From positions 124,001 through 188,000 of the forward strand of contig NZ_CP091508.1 of assembly GCF_022870865.1 (NCBI RefSeq): a stretch of DNA of 64,000 bases. Direction: 5' to 3'. Origin of the DNA: Uruburuella testudinis (GTDB lineage Bacteria > Pseudomonadota > Gammaproteobacteria > Burkholderiales > Neisseriaceae). Under the pieces are notes generated by a model that worked only from the letters and a program-made list of their open reading frames with translations, was not told where the DNA came from and did no database searches. The position numbers and the translations under genes are program-made. This document shows positions 51,589-61,399 of this stretch, in pieces; positions within the stretch are counted from its first letter, which is position 1; each line of letters begins with the position of its first letter.

Positions 51589-52818
51589 TTAAAGCCCGGT
51601 TTGCCCGCGTTGGCGGCCCAAATCGGCAGCGGCGGTAAACAGCACGTCGGTGGAGGAGTTGAGCGCTGTTTCGCAAGAATCTTGCACCACGCCGATGATA
51701 AAGCCCACGGCCACAACCTGCATGGCCACATCGTTGGAAATACCAAACAGGCTGCACGCCAGCGGAATCAGCAGCAGCGAGCCGCCGGCCACGCCCGACG
51801 CGCCGCAGGCGCTGATGGTGGCCACCAGGCTGAGCAGCAGCGCCGTGGCGAAGTCTACCGAAATGCCCTCGGTGTAGGCGGCGGCCATGGCCAGCACGGT
51901 AATGGTGATGGCTGCGCCGGCCATGTTGATGGTGGCGCCGAGCGGAATCGAGATGGAATAGGTGTCTTCATGCAGGTTCAGCTTTTTCGCCAGCGCCATG
52001 TTTACCGGAATATTGGCGGCGGAACTGCGGGTGAAGAATGCGGTCATACCGCTTTCACGCAGGCAGGTGAAAACCAGCGGGTAGGGGTTGCGGCGGATTT
52101 TCCACCACACGATGGCGGGGTTGACCACCAAGGCGATAAACAGCATGCAGCCCACCAACACCATCAGCAGCCGGGCATAGCCGGCCAGCGCACCGAAGCC
52201 GGTTTCGGCAATGGTGGAGGCCACTAAGCCGAAAATACCCAGCGGTGCAAAGCGGATCACCCAAGTCACCACTTTGGAGATGGCGGCGGCCAAGTCGGCA
52301 ATCATGGTGCGGGTGCCTTCAGAAGCATGGCGCAAGGCGAAACCGATCACCAGCGCCCAAGCCAAAATGCCGATATAGTTGGCATTGGCAAGGGCGTTGA
52401 CGGGGTTGGCCACCAAGTTCATCAGCAGCGTTTTCAGCACTTCGGTAATGCCGGAGGGCGGCGCCACATTGACATCACCGGCATGCACCAAGGCAATCTC
52501 AGTGGGAAACAAAAAGCTGGCGGCCACGGCAGAGGCTGCGGCCAGAAAGGTGCCGATCATATACAGCACCACAATCGGCTTGATGTAGGCTTCGTTGCCT
52601 TTTTGGTGTTGGGCGATGGCCGCCATCACCAACACAAAAATCAGCACCGGCGCCACGGCTTTGAGTGCGCCGACAAACAAATTGCCGAACAGCCCCGCCG
52701 CAATGCCGGCCGAAGGCGACAGCCAGGCCACTAAAATACCCAAAATCAAGCCGATGACAATTTGTTTGACCAAGCTGACTCGGTTGATTGCATTCAGTAT
52801 CGGATTTCCGCTCGCCAT
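51589..52818 (-). CDS. sstT: serine/threonine:sodium symporter SstT
   Basis: 409 residues from the ATG at 52818 (AAGGA 6 nt upstream); a GTG one codon earlier is less likely. DAACS-family fold with about eight helices and two hairpins. The signatures are [20 protein letters not shown] and [16 protein letters not shown]. Imports serine and threonine with sodium. The sequence is close to characterised SstT proteins. A DUS-pair terminator follows. Confidence 0.93.
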   Translation of the reverse strand: MASGNPILNAINRVSLVKQIVIGLILGILVAWLSPSAGIAAGLFGNLFVGALKAVAPVLIFVLVMAAIAQHQKGNEAYIKPIVVLYMIGTFLAAASAVAASFLFPTEIALVHAGDVNVAPPSGITEVLKTLLMNLVANPVNALANANYIGILAWALVIGFALRHASEGTRTMIADLAAAISKVVTWVIRFAPLGIFGLVASTIAETGFGALAGYARLLMVLVGCMLFIALVVNPAIVWWKIRRNPYPLVFTCLRESGMTAFFTRSSAANIPVNMALAKKLNLHEDTYSISIPLGATINMAGAAITITVLAMAAAYTEGISVDFATALLLSLVATISACGASGVAGGSLLLIPLACSLFGISNDVAMQVVAVGFIIGVVQDSCETALNSSTDVLFTAAADLGRQRGQTGL

Positions 52819-53204
52819 CACGATTCCTTTTTAAGATTAAATCATGTTAAGAAAAGATAACATTGTAGAATAAAATATCATACATGGGCGATGTGTTGTT
52901 GAAAATAGCAGAAAAGATTAAATAAGAAATATTTTATGCAATAAATTTTTATTTATCAGAAAAATTAAGTCATAATGATATTAAATAGCAATGATTGTGG
53001 GCATAAATTATTATGGCAATCGGCCGGCAAGCTAAGATTGTTAACAATTTTGAGTCGGTAATTTTGAAACAGGCCGTCTGAAACCCAAGCAGCGTTTTGT
53101 AAAAAACGAATGATTATTCTGATAAAACTGTTTCAGACGGCCTCAAACAGACAAATTTTAATGTTAGAATCAGGCCTTTCGTTTGACTCTTTATTGAATG
53201 CCGC
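52819..53204. other. AT-rich intergenic region upstream of tamA
   Basis: No gene. Strongly AT-rich between 52850 and 53060. A widely spaced DUS pair (53071-53084 and 53130-53143) brackets 45 bp. The promoter of tamA should lie between 53150 and 53205. Confidence 0.4.
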
Positions 53205-53243
53205 TAGGGCATCCTGATTATTTTGCATAGTGAGGATACCTTG
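53205..53243. repeat. family-1 minimal remnant
   Basis: TAGGGCATCCTGATTA at the left and TGAGGATACCTTGG at the right are about 39 bp apart. These look like the two ends of a family-1 element whose body was deleted. It lies 19 bp before the tamA start. Confidence 0.5.
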
Positions 53244-53261
53244 GCGTCGGTGCATGATTTC

Positions 53262-55106
53262 ATGAAAAAACAGACTTCCGTTTTATTGCTGACCACACTT
53301 TCCCTCGCATGCGCCCGCGCTTTTGCGGCAGATTCTGCGCCCGTGGCTGAAGATTATGTGCCCGCCGGCAGCGTGCAGGCTGCCAAAGAAAAAGAAAGCG
53401 ATGCCGATGAGTCGAAAGTTTTGGTGCCTAAATATCCGGTGGATATCCAAACCGATAATGCCGAAATCAAAGCCATGCTCGAAGAGCATCTGCCGCTGAT
53501 TACCCAGCAGCAGCAAGAAGTGCTCGACCGCGAGCAAGTGGGCTTTTTGGCAGAAGATGCGCCCGAGCATGTGCAAACCATGCTCAAAACCAGAGGGTAT
53601 TTCAACGGCCGCGTCAACGTGTCGCCCGCGGGTGAAGGCTATGTGGTGCAGGTCAGCCCGGGGCCGCAAACCACGATCGACAATGTCGGCGTGGCCATTG
53701 TCGGCGATGTGCTGCAAGACAACGATTTGTCGTTGTATTATAAAAATGCCATGGGCAATTGGTCGCTGCCGGTGGGGGATGCGTTCAGCCAAAACGAGTG
53801 GAGCAGCAGCAAAACCTCGGTATTGTCGGCGGTAACGCGCAAAAAATACCCGCTGGCCCAAATGACCCACTCGCAGGCCACCATCGATCCCAACACCAAT
53901 AAAGCCGATTTGAATGTGGTGGTCGACAGCAAACAGCCGGTATTTTTCGGCGAATTCGAAATCACCGGCACCCGGCGCTATCCCGAAAGCGTGGTGCGCG
54001 GGCTGGCACGTTTCGAACCCGGCGCCCCTTATGATTTAGACCAATTGCTCGACTACCAGCAGGCGCTGGAGCAAGACGGCCATTATTCGGGCGCTTCGGT
54101 GCAGGCCGACTTCGATAATATGCAAAACGACCGTGTGCCGGTTAAAGTGGCGGTGTCGGAAGTCAAACGGCAAAAGCTCGAAGTGGGCATACGCTACGAT
54201 TCCGAATACGGCCCCGGCGGCCGCGTGGGTTACGACCATTACAATCTGTTTAACCGCGGCTATATCGGCTCGGTGGTGGTGGATGCCGACAAATACGAAA
54301 CCACGGTAGCCGCCGGTATCAGCCAGCCGCGCAACAGCAACGGCCATTACTGGACCACCAACGTATCCTACACCCGCTCCACCACCCAAAACCTTGAAAA
54401 AAACGCCCTGACCAGCGGCATCTGGCGGGTGCGCGACCGCAACAACATCGAATCGCGCCTCGGCCTCGAATACATTACCGAAAGCCGCCGGGTGCCTTAT
54501 ACCAATTATGATTTGGGGCGCAGCCACGCCACCATGCTGACGGCCTCATGGAAGCGCCAGAATATCGAAACCGATTTGCGTCCCGAAAACGGCTATTACC
54601 TCGACGGCAAAATCGGCGCCACTTTGGGCACGCTGCTCTCATCCACCACCGTGGCGCGCGGTACCGCCCGTGCCGGTTATTACTACACGCCCGAAAACAA
54701 AAAAATCGGCACCTTTATCGTGCGCGGCCAAACCGGTTATGTGTATGCCAAAGAAAGCGATGATGTGCCCTCAACATTGCAGTTCCGCACCGGCGGCGCC
54801 ACTTCTGTGCGCGGCTATGAGCTCGACAGCATCGGCCTGGCCGGGCCCAACGGCTCGGTGCTGCCCGAACGGGCATTGGCCGTGGCCAGCTTCGAATACC
54901 AATATCCGGTCACCAAAAGCTTTTCTGCCGCCGTCTTCCACGATATGGGCGATGCGGCGCTGAATTTCAAACAAATGGAAATGAAACACGGCACCGGCGT
55001 GGGGGTGCGGTGGTTCAGCCCGGTTGCACCGTTTTCTTTCGACGTGGCTTACGGGCATAATGACAAAAAACTTCGCTGGCACATCAGCCTGGGAACCCGG
55101 TTTTAA
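53262..55106 (+). CDS. tamA: translocation and assembly module protein TamA
   Basis: 614 residues from the ATG at 53262; a longer reading from 53223 would start in the repeat remnant. Signal peptide MKKQTSVLLLTTLSLACARA FA. About three POTRA domains (roughly 55-280) precede an Omp85 16-strand barrel; the barrel has the conserved RGYE motif (GGATSVRGYELDSIG). It works with TamB to insert outer membrane proteins and in lipid transport. The stop codon overlaps the tamB ATG by one base (TAATG), so they are co-translated. Confidence 0.93.
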   Translation: MKKQTSVLLLTTLSLACARAFAADSAPVAEDYVPAGSVQAAKEKESDADESKVLVPKYPVDIQTDNAEIKAMLEEHLPLITQQQQEVLDREQVGFLAEDAPEHVQTMLKTRGYFNGRVNVSPAGEGYVVQVSPGPQTTIDNVGVAIVGDVLQDNDLSLYYKNAMGNWSLPVGDAFSQNEWSSSKTSVLSAVTRKKYPLAQMTHSQATIDPNTNKADLNVVVDSKQPVFFGEFEITGTRRYPESVVRGLARFEPGAPYDLDQLLDYQQALEQDGHYSGASVQADFDNMQNDRVPVKVAVSEVKRQKLEVGIRYDSEYGPGGRVGYDHYNLFNRGYIGSVVVDADKYETTVAAGISQPRNSNGHYWTTNVSYTRSTTQNLEKNALTSGIWRVRDRNNIESRLGLEYITESRRVPYTNYDLGRSHATMLTASWKRQNIETDLRPENGYYLDGKIGATLGTLLSSTTVARGTARAGYYYTPENKKIGTFIVRGQTGYVYAKESDDVPSTLQFRTGGATSVRGYELDSIGLAGPNGSVLPERALAVASFEYQYPVTKSFSAAVFHDMGDAALNFKQMEMKHGTGVGVRWFSPVAPFSFDVAYGHNDKKLRWHISLGTRF

Positions 55107-58100
55107 TGATGACGCAACCTAACGATACCCTTCCGATGCCGTCTGAAAGCCCTGAAGCGGACGACGGCAACCGCAAACCCGACCCGAAACATGCGGGCAA
55201 AAAGCGCCGGCTGAAAAACATTTTGGCAGCGGTGGTGGTGCTGTTGCTGCTGCTGGCCGGTTTTGCCGCCTGGCTGGTTTCGACAGAATCAGGCCTGCGT
55301 TTCGGCCTGTATAAACTGCCGGCATGGTTCGGTGTCAACATCAGCTCGAAAACCTTGCAAGGCACGCTGCTGAAAGGCTTTAACGGCGATGAATGGCGCA
55401 TCGAAACCGAAGGTGCCGACCTTGATATCAGTAGTTTCGTGTTTACCTGGCAGCCGCAGGAATTGTGGCAGCAAACGCTGCACATCCAGCGCATTGCCGC
55501 CGGCGACATTCATATTGTCGGCAAAGACACGCCGCCGAAAGAAACACAACCGGCCTCAGGCCTGCCCGACAGCGTTGATTTGCCGGTGCAGGTATTGATC
55601 GACAGCATCGAAGTGGGGCAGATCAGCAGCGGCAGCAAAGAAAACGTGCTCGCCAAGCTGGCGCGCGCCCGCTATGTTTACAATCAACAGCAAGGCCACC
55701 GCCTGACGCTGGCTTCTTTGCAAACGCCCTGGAGCCAGTCGGGCGGCGATATCACGCTGGCCACCGCATCCCCCTTCGCTCTGGCCGGTCAAATCGACAC
55801 GGCCGGCATACTCGATGAAGTGGCGGTGGAAAACCAAATTATCCTCAACGGCAGCCTGCAAGACATCGGCCTACATCTGGGCTTGGCCGGCGAAGGCATC
55901 AGCCTGACCGCTTCCTCACAGTTACATCCGTTTGCCGCCGCGCTCAACGATAAAATCGACCATATCGAAATGAAAGGCGTGGGCATTAATCCGCAGGCAT
56001 TTGTGAAGAGCATGCCCAAAGCCGATTTAGACTTTGATGCCACCGTGGTGCCGGCATTTGCACAAGGCGTGGCGCTGGAAGGCTCTATCGACCTGGCCAA
56101 CCGCGCCCCCGCGCCGGCCGATGCCGGCGGCCTGCCCGTGCGTACATTGCTCGGCAACTTTACGGTAGGCGATAACGGGGTATTAACCATTCAAGATACC
56201 GTTGCCACTTTGCTGCAACGCGGCACGGTGGAGCTGGCCGGCAGCGTGGATACCGGTGCGCAGCAATTGGATTTGGCCGTATTGCTGAAAAATATTGCCG
56301 CCGCCGATGCGCTGAAAGAGCCTTTGGCGGGCAGCCTCAACGGCGACATCACTGTCAAAGGCGGCTACAACGCCCCCGAAACTGCGTGGACGTTCGATAT
56401 CGGCCATGCTCTCAGCACCGGGGTGATGCAGATGCAGACCGACACCGCTTTAGGCCAGCAAACGCTGTTGCTGAAAAAAGTGCAGGTTCTGCCCAAAGAA
56501 GGCGGCGAGCTGAATGCCGAAGGCTTTCTCGAGCTGTTTCAAAACCGGCGTCTGAAGTTGGCGCTCAACAGCAAAAATTTCAATCCGGCCAAACTCAACG
56601 CCGCGTTTCCGAGCGGTAATGTTAACGGCGAAATCGATGTAGACGGCGAATTGGCCAGCACTAAATTCAGCGGCAAGATGCAATTCGGCCAAAGCGTGCT
56701 CTCCGGCGTGCCGCTGCGCGGCAGCGCTGATGTGGTGTATGAAGAGCAGCACCTCAGCCGCGCATTGGCCGATGTTTTGCTCGGCCGCAACAGCATTAAG
56801 GCCGACGGCAGCTTTGGTAAGGCGGGCGACCGTCTCAATCTCGATATCAACGCCCCCGATTTGGAAAAATTCGGTTTCGGCCTCAGCGGTTTGGTGACGG
56901 CCAAAGGCTATATGGCGGGTGAACTGAAAAAAATTGAGGCCAACCTGAGCGGGCGGGCGCGCAATTTGCGCTTGAATAATCTGGTGCAGGTCAACGATTT
57001 GGATTTCAAACTGCAAGGTTCGCCCGATTACAGCCGTCCGCTGGATATCGAGTTGAAAGGCAACCGTATCATCGTGCCCGGCCAGGGCGGGTCCACCGTG
57101 ATTGATGCGGTCAACCTGTTTGCCAAAGGCACCGGCCGCAACCACACCATCCGCGGCGGCGGCAGCATGGCGCTGGCGGACAAGCATTACAAATTGGAAA
57201 TCGATGCCAACGGCGGCCTGAACGATCAAAACCAATGGAAGGGCAACGTGAATGTGCTGGATATCAGCGGCGCCTTCAATCTCAAGCTGCAAAACCGCAT
57301 GGCGCTGGAAGCGGGTGCCGAGCGCGTAACCATGAGCGCGGCCCGCTGGGCGGCCATGGGCGGCACGCTGAATCTGGAAAATTTCGTGTGGGATAAAACC
57401 AACGGCATTACCACCAAAGGCAATGCCGCCAATCTGGCCGTGTCGCAGCTGCATAATTTTTACACACCACCGGTCGAACACAATCTGGTGCTCAGCGGCG
57501 ATTGGGATATGTCGTACAGCCAAAATGCCCGCGGCTATCTGAATATCCGCCGCCAAAGCGGCGATATCGTGCTGCCGCACCGCAATCAGGTATTGGGTCT
57601 GGGCGCGCTTTCGTTAAATACCCGTTTTCAAAACGGGCGCATCGACAGCACGCTCGACGGCGTAACCGCCTACGGCAATGTCAACGGCAATCTGATTGTC
57701 AGCCAGCAGTTCGGCAATGACATCATGCAGGCGCCGATTAGCGGCAACCTGCGCATCAGCGCCCCCAATCTGGAAAGCTTCCGCAATTTTCTGCCCATCG
57801 GCCAAAGCCTGCGCGGCAGCCTGATGGGCGCGGCCACCATCGGCGGGCGTGTGGGCGAGCCGCAGTTTAACGGCACGCTCAACGGCGACAACCTCTATTA
57901 CCGCAACCGTGATCTCGGCCTGATTCTCGACAACGGCAGCCTGCGCTCACGTCTGCAAGGCCAACGCTGGTATATCGACAGCCTGCGTTTCCAACGCGGC
58001 GGCACAGTAACCCTCAACGGCAGCATCGGCATGGTCGGCTCGTCGCCCGATGTCGACGTAACCGCCTTGTTCGACCGTTACAGCACCCTCGACCAGCCTA

Positions 58101-58996
58101 ACCGCCGCCTCACCCTCAGCGGCGATGCCAAAATGCTCTACACAGAAGCCAACGGCGTTACCCTCACCGGCACGCTGCGCGCCGATTCCGGCCATTTCGG
58201 CTTTCAGAAAAGCGGCATGCCCACGCTGGGCGATGATGTGGTGGTGCTGGGCGAGCCGGAAAAAGAAGCCGCCTCGCCCACCTTAATCAGCATGAATCTG
58301 ATTCTGGATTTGAACAATGCCGTGCGCTTCAGCGGCGAAGGGCTGGATGTCACCCTTGGCGGCCAGCTCAATCTGATTGCCCAACCGGGCCAAGACGTAC
58401 AGGCCATCGGCACCGTGAACGTGGTGAAAGGGCGCTATAAAGCCTATGGGCAGGATTTGGACATTAGCAAAGGCAATATTTCATTCGTGGGGCCGCTCTC
58501 CAACCCCAATCTGAATATCCGCGCCGAGCGCAGGCTCTCGCCGGTGGGCGCCGGTGTGGAAGTGTTGGGCAACCTCAACAACCCGCGCATCACGCTGGTG
58601 GCCGACGAGCCGATGAGCGAAAAAGACAAGCTTTCCTGGCTGATTCTCAACCGTGCCAGCAGCGGCAGCGACGGCGATGAGGCCGCACTGGCCGCCGCAG
58701 CCGGCGCATTGCTGGTCGGCGGCATCAACGACCGCATCGGCTTGGTAGACGATTTCGGCTTCACCAGCCGCCGCAGCCGCAACGCCCAAACCGGCGAGCT
58801 CAACCCTGCCGAACAAGTGCTGACCGTGGGCAAGCAGATTTCCAACGAGCTCTACCTCGGCTATGAATACGGCATGGAAAGCGCCGAGCAATCGGTGAAG
58901 CTGGTGTATCAGCTCACCCGCGCCGTTCAGGCCATTGCCCGTGTCGGCAACGAATCGTGGGGCGGCGAATTGAAATACACCATCCGTTTCGATTGA
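55106..58996 (+). CDS. tamB: translocation and assembly module protein TamB
   Basis: 1296 residues. One N-terminal membrane helix (KNILAAVVVLLLLLAGFAAW, about 32-52) anchors a long beta-rich periplasmic protein of the AsmA/TamB superfamily, which forms a hydrophobic groove spanning the periplasm. The C-terminal DUF490 region (about 900-1296) ends in LKYTIRFD. An AT-dialect DUS is read in frame near the start (PMPSESPEADD, 55136-55148). Coupled to tamA. A very long DUS-based hairpin follows. Confidence 0.93.
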   Translation: MMTQPNDTLPMPSESPEADDGNRKPDPKHAGKKRRLKNILAAVVVLLLLLAGFAAWLVSTESGLRFGLYKLPAWFGVNISSKTLQGTLLKGFNGDEWRIETEGADLDISSFVFTWQPQELWQQTLHIQRIAAGDIHIVGKDTPPKETQPASGLPDSVDLPVQVLIDSIEVGQISSGSKENVLAKLARARYVYNQQQGHRLTLASLQTPWSQSGGDITLATASPFALAGQIDTAGILDEVAVENQIILNGSLQDIGLHLGLAGEGISLTASSQLHPFAAALNDKIDHIEMKGVGINPQAFVKSMPKADLDFDATVVPAFAQGVALEGSIDLANRAPAPADAGGLPVRTLLGNFTVGDNGVLTIQDTVATLLQRGTVELAGSVDTGAQQLDLAVLLKNIAAADALKEPLAGSLNGDITVKGGYNAPETAWTFDIGHALSTGVMQMQTDTALGQQTLLLKKVQVLPKEGGELNAEGFLELFQNRRLKLALNSKNFNPAKLNAAFPSGNVNGEIDVDGELASTKFSGKMQFGQSVLSGVPLRGSADVVYEEQHLSRALADVLLGRNSIKADGSFGKAGDRLNLDINAPDLEKFGFGLSGLVTAKGYMAGELKKIEANLSGRARNLRLNNLVQVNDLDFKLQGSPDYSRPLDIELKGNRIIVPGQGGSTVIDAVNLFAKGTGRNHTIRGGGSMALADKHYKLEIDANGGLNDQNQWKGNVNVLDISGAFNLKLQNRMALEAGAERVTMSAARWAAMGGTLNLENFVWDKTNGITTKGNAANLAVSQLHNFYTPPVEHNLVLSGDWDMSYSQNARGYLNIRRQSGDIVLPHRNQVLGLGALSLNTRFQNGRIDSTLDGVTAYGNVNGNLIVSQQFGNDIMQAPISGNLRISAPNLESFRNFLPIGQSLRGSLMGAATIGGRVGEPQFNGTLNGDNLYYRNRDLGLILDNGSLRSRLQGQRWYIDSLRFQRGGTVTLNGSIGMVGSSPDVDVTALFDRYSTLDQPNRRLTLSGDAKMLYTEANGVTLTGTLRADSGHFGFQKSGMPTLGDDVVVLGEPEKEAASPTLISMNLILDLNNAVRFSGEGLDVTLGGQLNLIAQPGQDVQAIGTVNVVKGRYKAYGQDLDISKGNISFVGPLSNPNLNIRAERRLSPVGAGVEVLGNLNNPRITLVADEPMSEKDKLSWLILNRASSGSDGDEAALAAAAGALLVGGINDRIGLVDDFGFTSRRSRNAQTGELNPAEQVLTVGKQISNELYLGYEYGMESAEQSVKLVYQLTRAVQAIARVGNESWGGELKYTIRFD

Positions 58997-58997
58997 T

Positions 58998-59061
58998 CGC
59001 CATAAACATCAACAGGCCGTCTGAAATAATGGTTTCAGACGGCCTGTTGATGTTTATGGCG
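58998..59061 (+). terminator. 29-bp DUS-containing terminator after tamB
   Basis: Left arm 58998-59026, right arm 59033-59061, 29 bp of perfect complementarity (CGCCATAAACATCAACAGG plus DUS) with the 6-nt loop TAATGG. It starts two bases after the tamB stop. It is far longer than the 12-18 bp stems elsewhere in the window. Confidence 0.8.
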
Positions 59062-59105
59062 GTTGTGCAAAAAATAAATGGCACGGCTTTATATAGTCGA
59101 AGAAA

Positions 59106-59645
59106 TTAAAAACTGTCACAAATCCACAAGAAATAGAAAAACAGCGTATCAAGACAATCTATCCTCCAATCTTTCCGTTTCCGCTTAATCCAAGCCCAAG
59201 TTTGCTCAATCGGATTTAGGTCGGGGCTGTAGGGAGGCAGCCAAAGAATCGTATGCCCCGCTTTTTCAATCAAGTCTTGAATATCCAGTCTTTTATGAAA
59301 TGTGGCATTATCCATCACGATCACGCTGCGTGGGGGCAGTTCTGGCAGCAGTAGCATTTCAACCCAGTGATGGAAAACGGTACTGTCAATGCTGCAATTA
59401 TAAAGACCTACCGAAAATAACCGGTTATCGTGAATCGCGCCAATAGCATTGGTGGTGTTTTTCAATTGCCGGTTGTCAGTGCCGTAACACTTTTCGCCTT
59501 TCGTTGCGTATCCATAGGGACGGTAATCGTTGGATTTGAAGCCACTTTCGTCAAGATAGATAATCGGTCTGCCATCTTGTTCGTAACGTGCGAGTTGCTT
59601 ACTGAAACAACGGCGTTTTGCTTCATCAGCCCGAGGATGTTTCAA
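59106..59645 (-). pseudogene. IS630 transposase, DDE half (frameshifted from the HTH half)
   Basis: 179 codons. DDE catalytic core: YLDESGFKSNDYRPYGYATK, then VIVMDNATFHKR and LPPYSPDLNPIEQTWAWIKR, the hallmarks of IS630. The visible start is internal. The natural protein would run on from the HTH half, which is in the frame +1 relative to this one. The junction is a run of eight A on the coding strand (near 59649-59656); seven A would give one continuous transposase. Confidence 0.8.
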
Positions 59646-59943
59646 GGTCTTTTTTTTGAGTAATCTTCAACCGTTTCAATGCAATGCCGATTGCCCGTTG
59701 CGTGCAGTTAAAGCGGACGGCTCTCTCTCTTTGATAATGGTCGGGATACTGCTCTACATCTTGGCGTAACTTTTCCATATCGATTTTGGAGTGACGGGTG
59801 GTTACTATTTTTCGCTCCGGCTGCTTCTTCCAGTTTTGTATGGTGCTTTTACTGATGTTGAATTCAGCGGCTAAAGCTCGATAGGTTTCACCTGATTCGA
59901 GCTTTGCTAATATCATTTGTCGGTAATCTTTTGAGTATGCCAT
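59626..59943 (-). pseudogene. IS630 transposase, N-terminal HTH half
   Basis: 105 codons. The helix-turn-helix reads MAYSKDYRQMILAKLESGET then YRALAAEFNISKSTIQNW. It ends with a short out-of-frame tail after the A8 run (KKDLETSSG). Together with the DDE half it makes the usual two-domain IS630 transposase. Either a real frameshift mutation or frameshifted expression by ribosomal or polymerase slippage on A8 is possible. Confidence 0.8.
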
Positions 59944-60060
59944 GGTTTTTCTATTGTACTAGTTTTGTTTTTCTTTGATTATATTTTAAGAAATATGCCG
60001 CAAATTCAGGTGCCGCCGCTTGGTGTATTGTTTGAATCCGTATGGCTTTTCCAAAGGGTT

Positions 60061-60137
60061 TTCAGACGGCCGGATGGTTATTTGAGGCCGTCTGAACGGA
60101 TTGCGCTTGCGGGATACACTGATTTCAGACGGCCTTG
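60061..60137. repeat. cluster of three uptake sequences
   Basis: Inverse DUS at about 60061-60071, forward at about 60085-60097 (AGGCCGTCTGAACGG) and inverse at about 60123-60134 just beyond the lipoate ligase stop. Multiple hairpins are possible. Confidence 0.6.
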
Positions 60138-60144
60138 CAAGATT

Positions 60145-60858
60145 TTATCTTTCGGCCAACAGCTGTTGCAGCGTTTGGATAACATCGTTGCCGCCGGCAC
60201 CGGCCAGCTCCGACAAGGAAGTGGTTTTGTCGGCACGATAGCGGACACCGCTGCCGAGTGCGGCTTCGAAGCGGTTGGCGCGCGCGGTCAGCATCTGCGG
60301 GTCGGCGGCGAGGATGACGGCGTGAGACAGCACCCGATAGCGGTTTTCGGCGCTTTTGTCGCGCTGCCAATGTTGGGCGGTGCCGGCAATTTTTTTACCG
60401 TCCGCCGCCAGATTGTAGCGGCCGTCGCAAAACGAACCCTGCACGGTTTGGGCGGCGGTGCGGATGCCGAAATGCTCAAACAGCCGGGTCAATAAGGCGC
60501 ATAAAGCCTGATAATGCGCTTCGGCCACCAGCAGCGGGTTGGGGGTGTCGATAAGATAACCCAAATGCAGGTTGACCACGCCTGCGGCCTGCGGCACCAC
60601 ACCGCCGCCGGAGAGGCGCACGTGTACGTTTAATCCTTCGGCGGCCAATGTGTTGCAGGCCGTCTGAAACGCGGGTTTGCCCTGTGGGTAGCTGCGCGGC
60701 ACCACAACGCCTTCGCCGCCTTCATGTATCAGCGCAAGGCCGTACCCTGCGGCGGGGATGTCTGCCAGAAAAGCGCGCTCATTGTCTGCCCAATTGCGTT
60801 CGGCAAGATTAAAGCGGTTTTCGGGCATCGGGGTAAAGGGCGGTAAAATAGTGGGCAT
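60145..60858 (-). CDS. lipoate/biotin protein ligase family protein
   Basis: 237 residues with the BPL/LplA catalytic fold: RLSGGGVVPQAAGVVNLHLG (the RxSGGGxV loop), and GKKIAGTAQHWQRD with the conserved Lys of lipoate ligases. It lies downstream of a gene for a free lipoyl domain and the aco E1 genes on the same strand. The likely role is to attach lipoate to that domain (inference). A short interval with a hairpin separates the two units, so they may be transcribed separately. Assignment to lipoate rather than biotin or octanoate is by context. Confidence 0.8.
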   Translation of the reverse strand: MPTILPPFTPMPENRFNLAERNWADNERAFLADIPAAGYGLALIHEGGEGVVVPRSYPQGKPAFQTACNTLAAEGLNVHVRLSGGGVVPQAAGVVNLHLGYLIDTPNPLLVAEAHYQALCALLTRLFEHFGIRTAAQTVQGSFCDGRYNLAADGKKIAGTAQHWQRDKSAENRYRVLSHAVILAADPQMLTARANRFEAALGSGVRYRADKTTSLSELAGAGGNDVIQTLQQLLAER

Positions 60859-61021
60859 TATCGGCTTTCGGTCGGGTGTTTTCAGACGGCCTCGCGGTCG
60901 GGATAAACGGCGGCAGGTTGCGCTGATTAACGGGATTCCCCCCGCAAACCGCTTTGTCTAACCCGAATAAGCATCATACCCTTAGCCGCTTTTCTCAACC
61001 ATATTGGTAACGGATACCACC

Positions 61022-61051
61022 GCGCCCGCAAGTTGGCAGGCTTGCGGGCGC
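61022..61051. terminator. hairpin downstream of the lipoyl protein gene
   Basis: GCGCCCGCAAG (61022-61032) faces CTTGCGGGCGC (61041-61051): an 11-bp perfect stem with an 8-nt loop. It has no U-tract on the minus strand, so it may act as an mRNA 3' stem or processing site rather than a classical terminator. Confidence 0.55.
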
Positions 61052-61057
61052 ATGGTT

Positions 61058-61375
61058 TTAATCATCTAATTCGTCGGCAGAGGGCGGCACCCAATCGGCG
61101 ATAAATTGCTCGATTTCGGCATCGCTCACGCTTTCATCGGCCATGATGCCCAGCAGTGATTTCACCGGCAGGGTTTCGCCGGCTTGGGCAAACTGGCGGC
61201 GCAAAAGGCCGGCATCGGTGGCTTCAACGGCATTGGTGAGTTTTTCGGTTTCCACATCCAGAATCGGCATGCCGACTTCGATTTGGGTGCCGACTTCCAC
61301 CAGCCAGGCGCCGACGGTGCCCTCTTCCATGGTCAGGCCCCATTTGGGCATGATAATCGGGGTAATTTTGCTCAT
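61058..61375 (-). CDS. free-standing lipoyl-domain protein (E2-like N-terminal part)
   Basis: 105 residues. A single lipoyl domain (MPKWGLTMEEGTVGAWLVEV) with the lipoylated Lys45 in DVETEKLTN, as in the N-terminus of AcoC (dihydrolipoamide acetyltransferase), and a short acidic tail. No E2 catalytic or peripheral-subunit-binding domain follows; a hairpin lies just beyond the stop. It is therefore a mobile lipoyl carrier, or the start of a deleted E2. AAAGGAGC precedes the ATG. It follows acoB by 24 bp, so it is in the same operon. Confidence 0.85.
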   Translation of the reverse strand: MSKITPIIMPKWGLTMEEGTVGAWLVEVGTQIEVGMPILDVETEKLTNAVEATDAGLLRRQFAQAGETLPVKSLLGIMADESVSDAEIEQFIADWVPPSADELDD

Positions 61376-61399
61376 GTTGTGCTCCTTTTGTTGATTCGA

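Larger units (their letters stand above)
59092..59983 (-). mobile_element. IS630-family insertion sequence
   Basis: About 892 bp. The terminal inverted repeats are TATAGTCGAAGAAATTAAAA (left) and TATAATCAAAGAAAAACAAAAC (right, inverse), matching at most positions over 23 bp. A TA lies at each end, the target used by IS630/Tc1-like elements. The element holds two transposase ORFs in different frames. It lies between tamB and the lipoate ligase gene. Confidence 0.85.

Noticed and set aside
53223..53261. Earlier start for tamA
   Set aside because: It would begin inside the family-1 remnant and place 13 charged residues before a clear signal peptide that starts at 53262.
59092..59983. The IS630 element as the source of the family-1 or family-2 repeats
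   Set aside because: Its terminal repeats (TATAGTCGAAGAAATT) do not match either family, although all of them appear to use TA.
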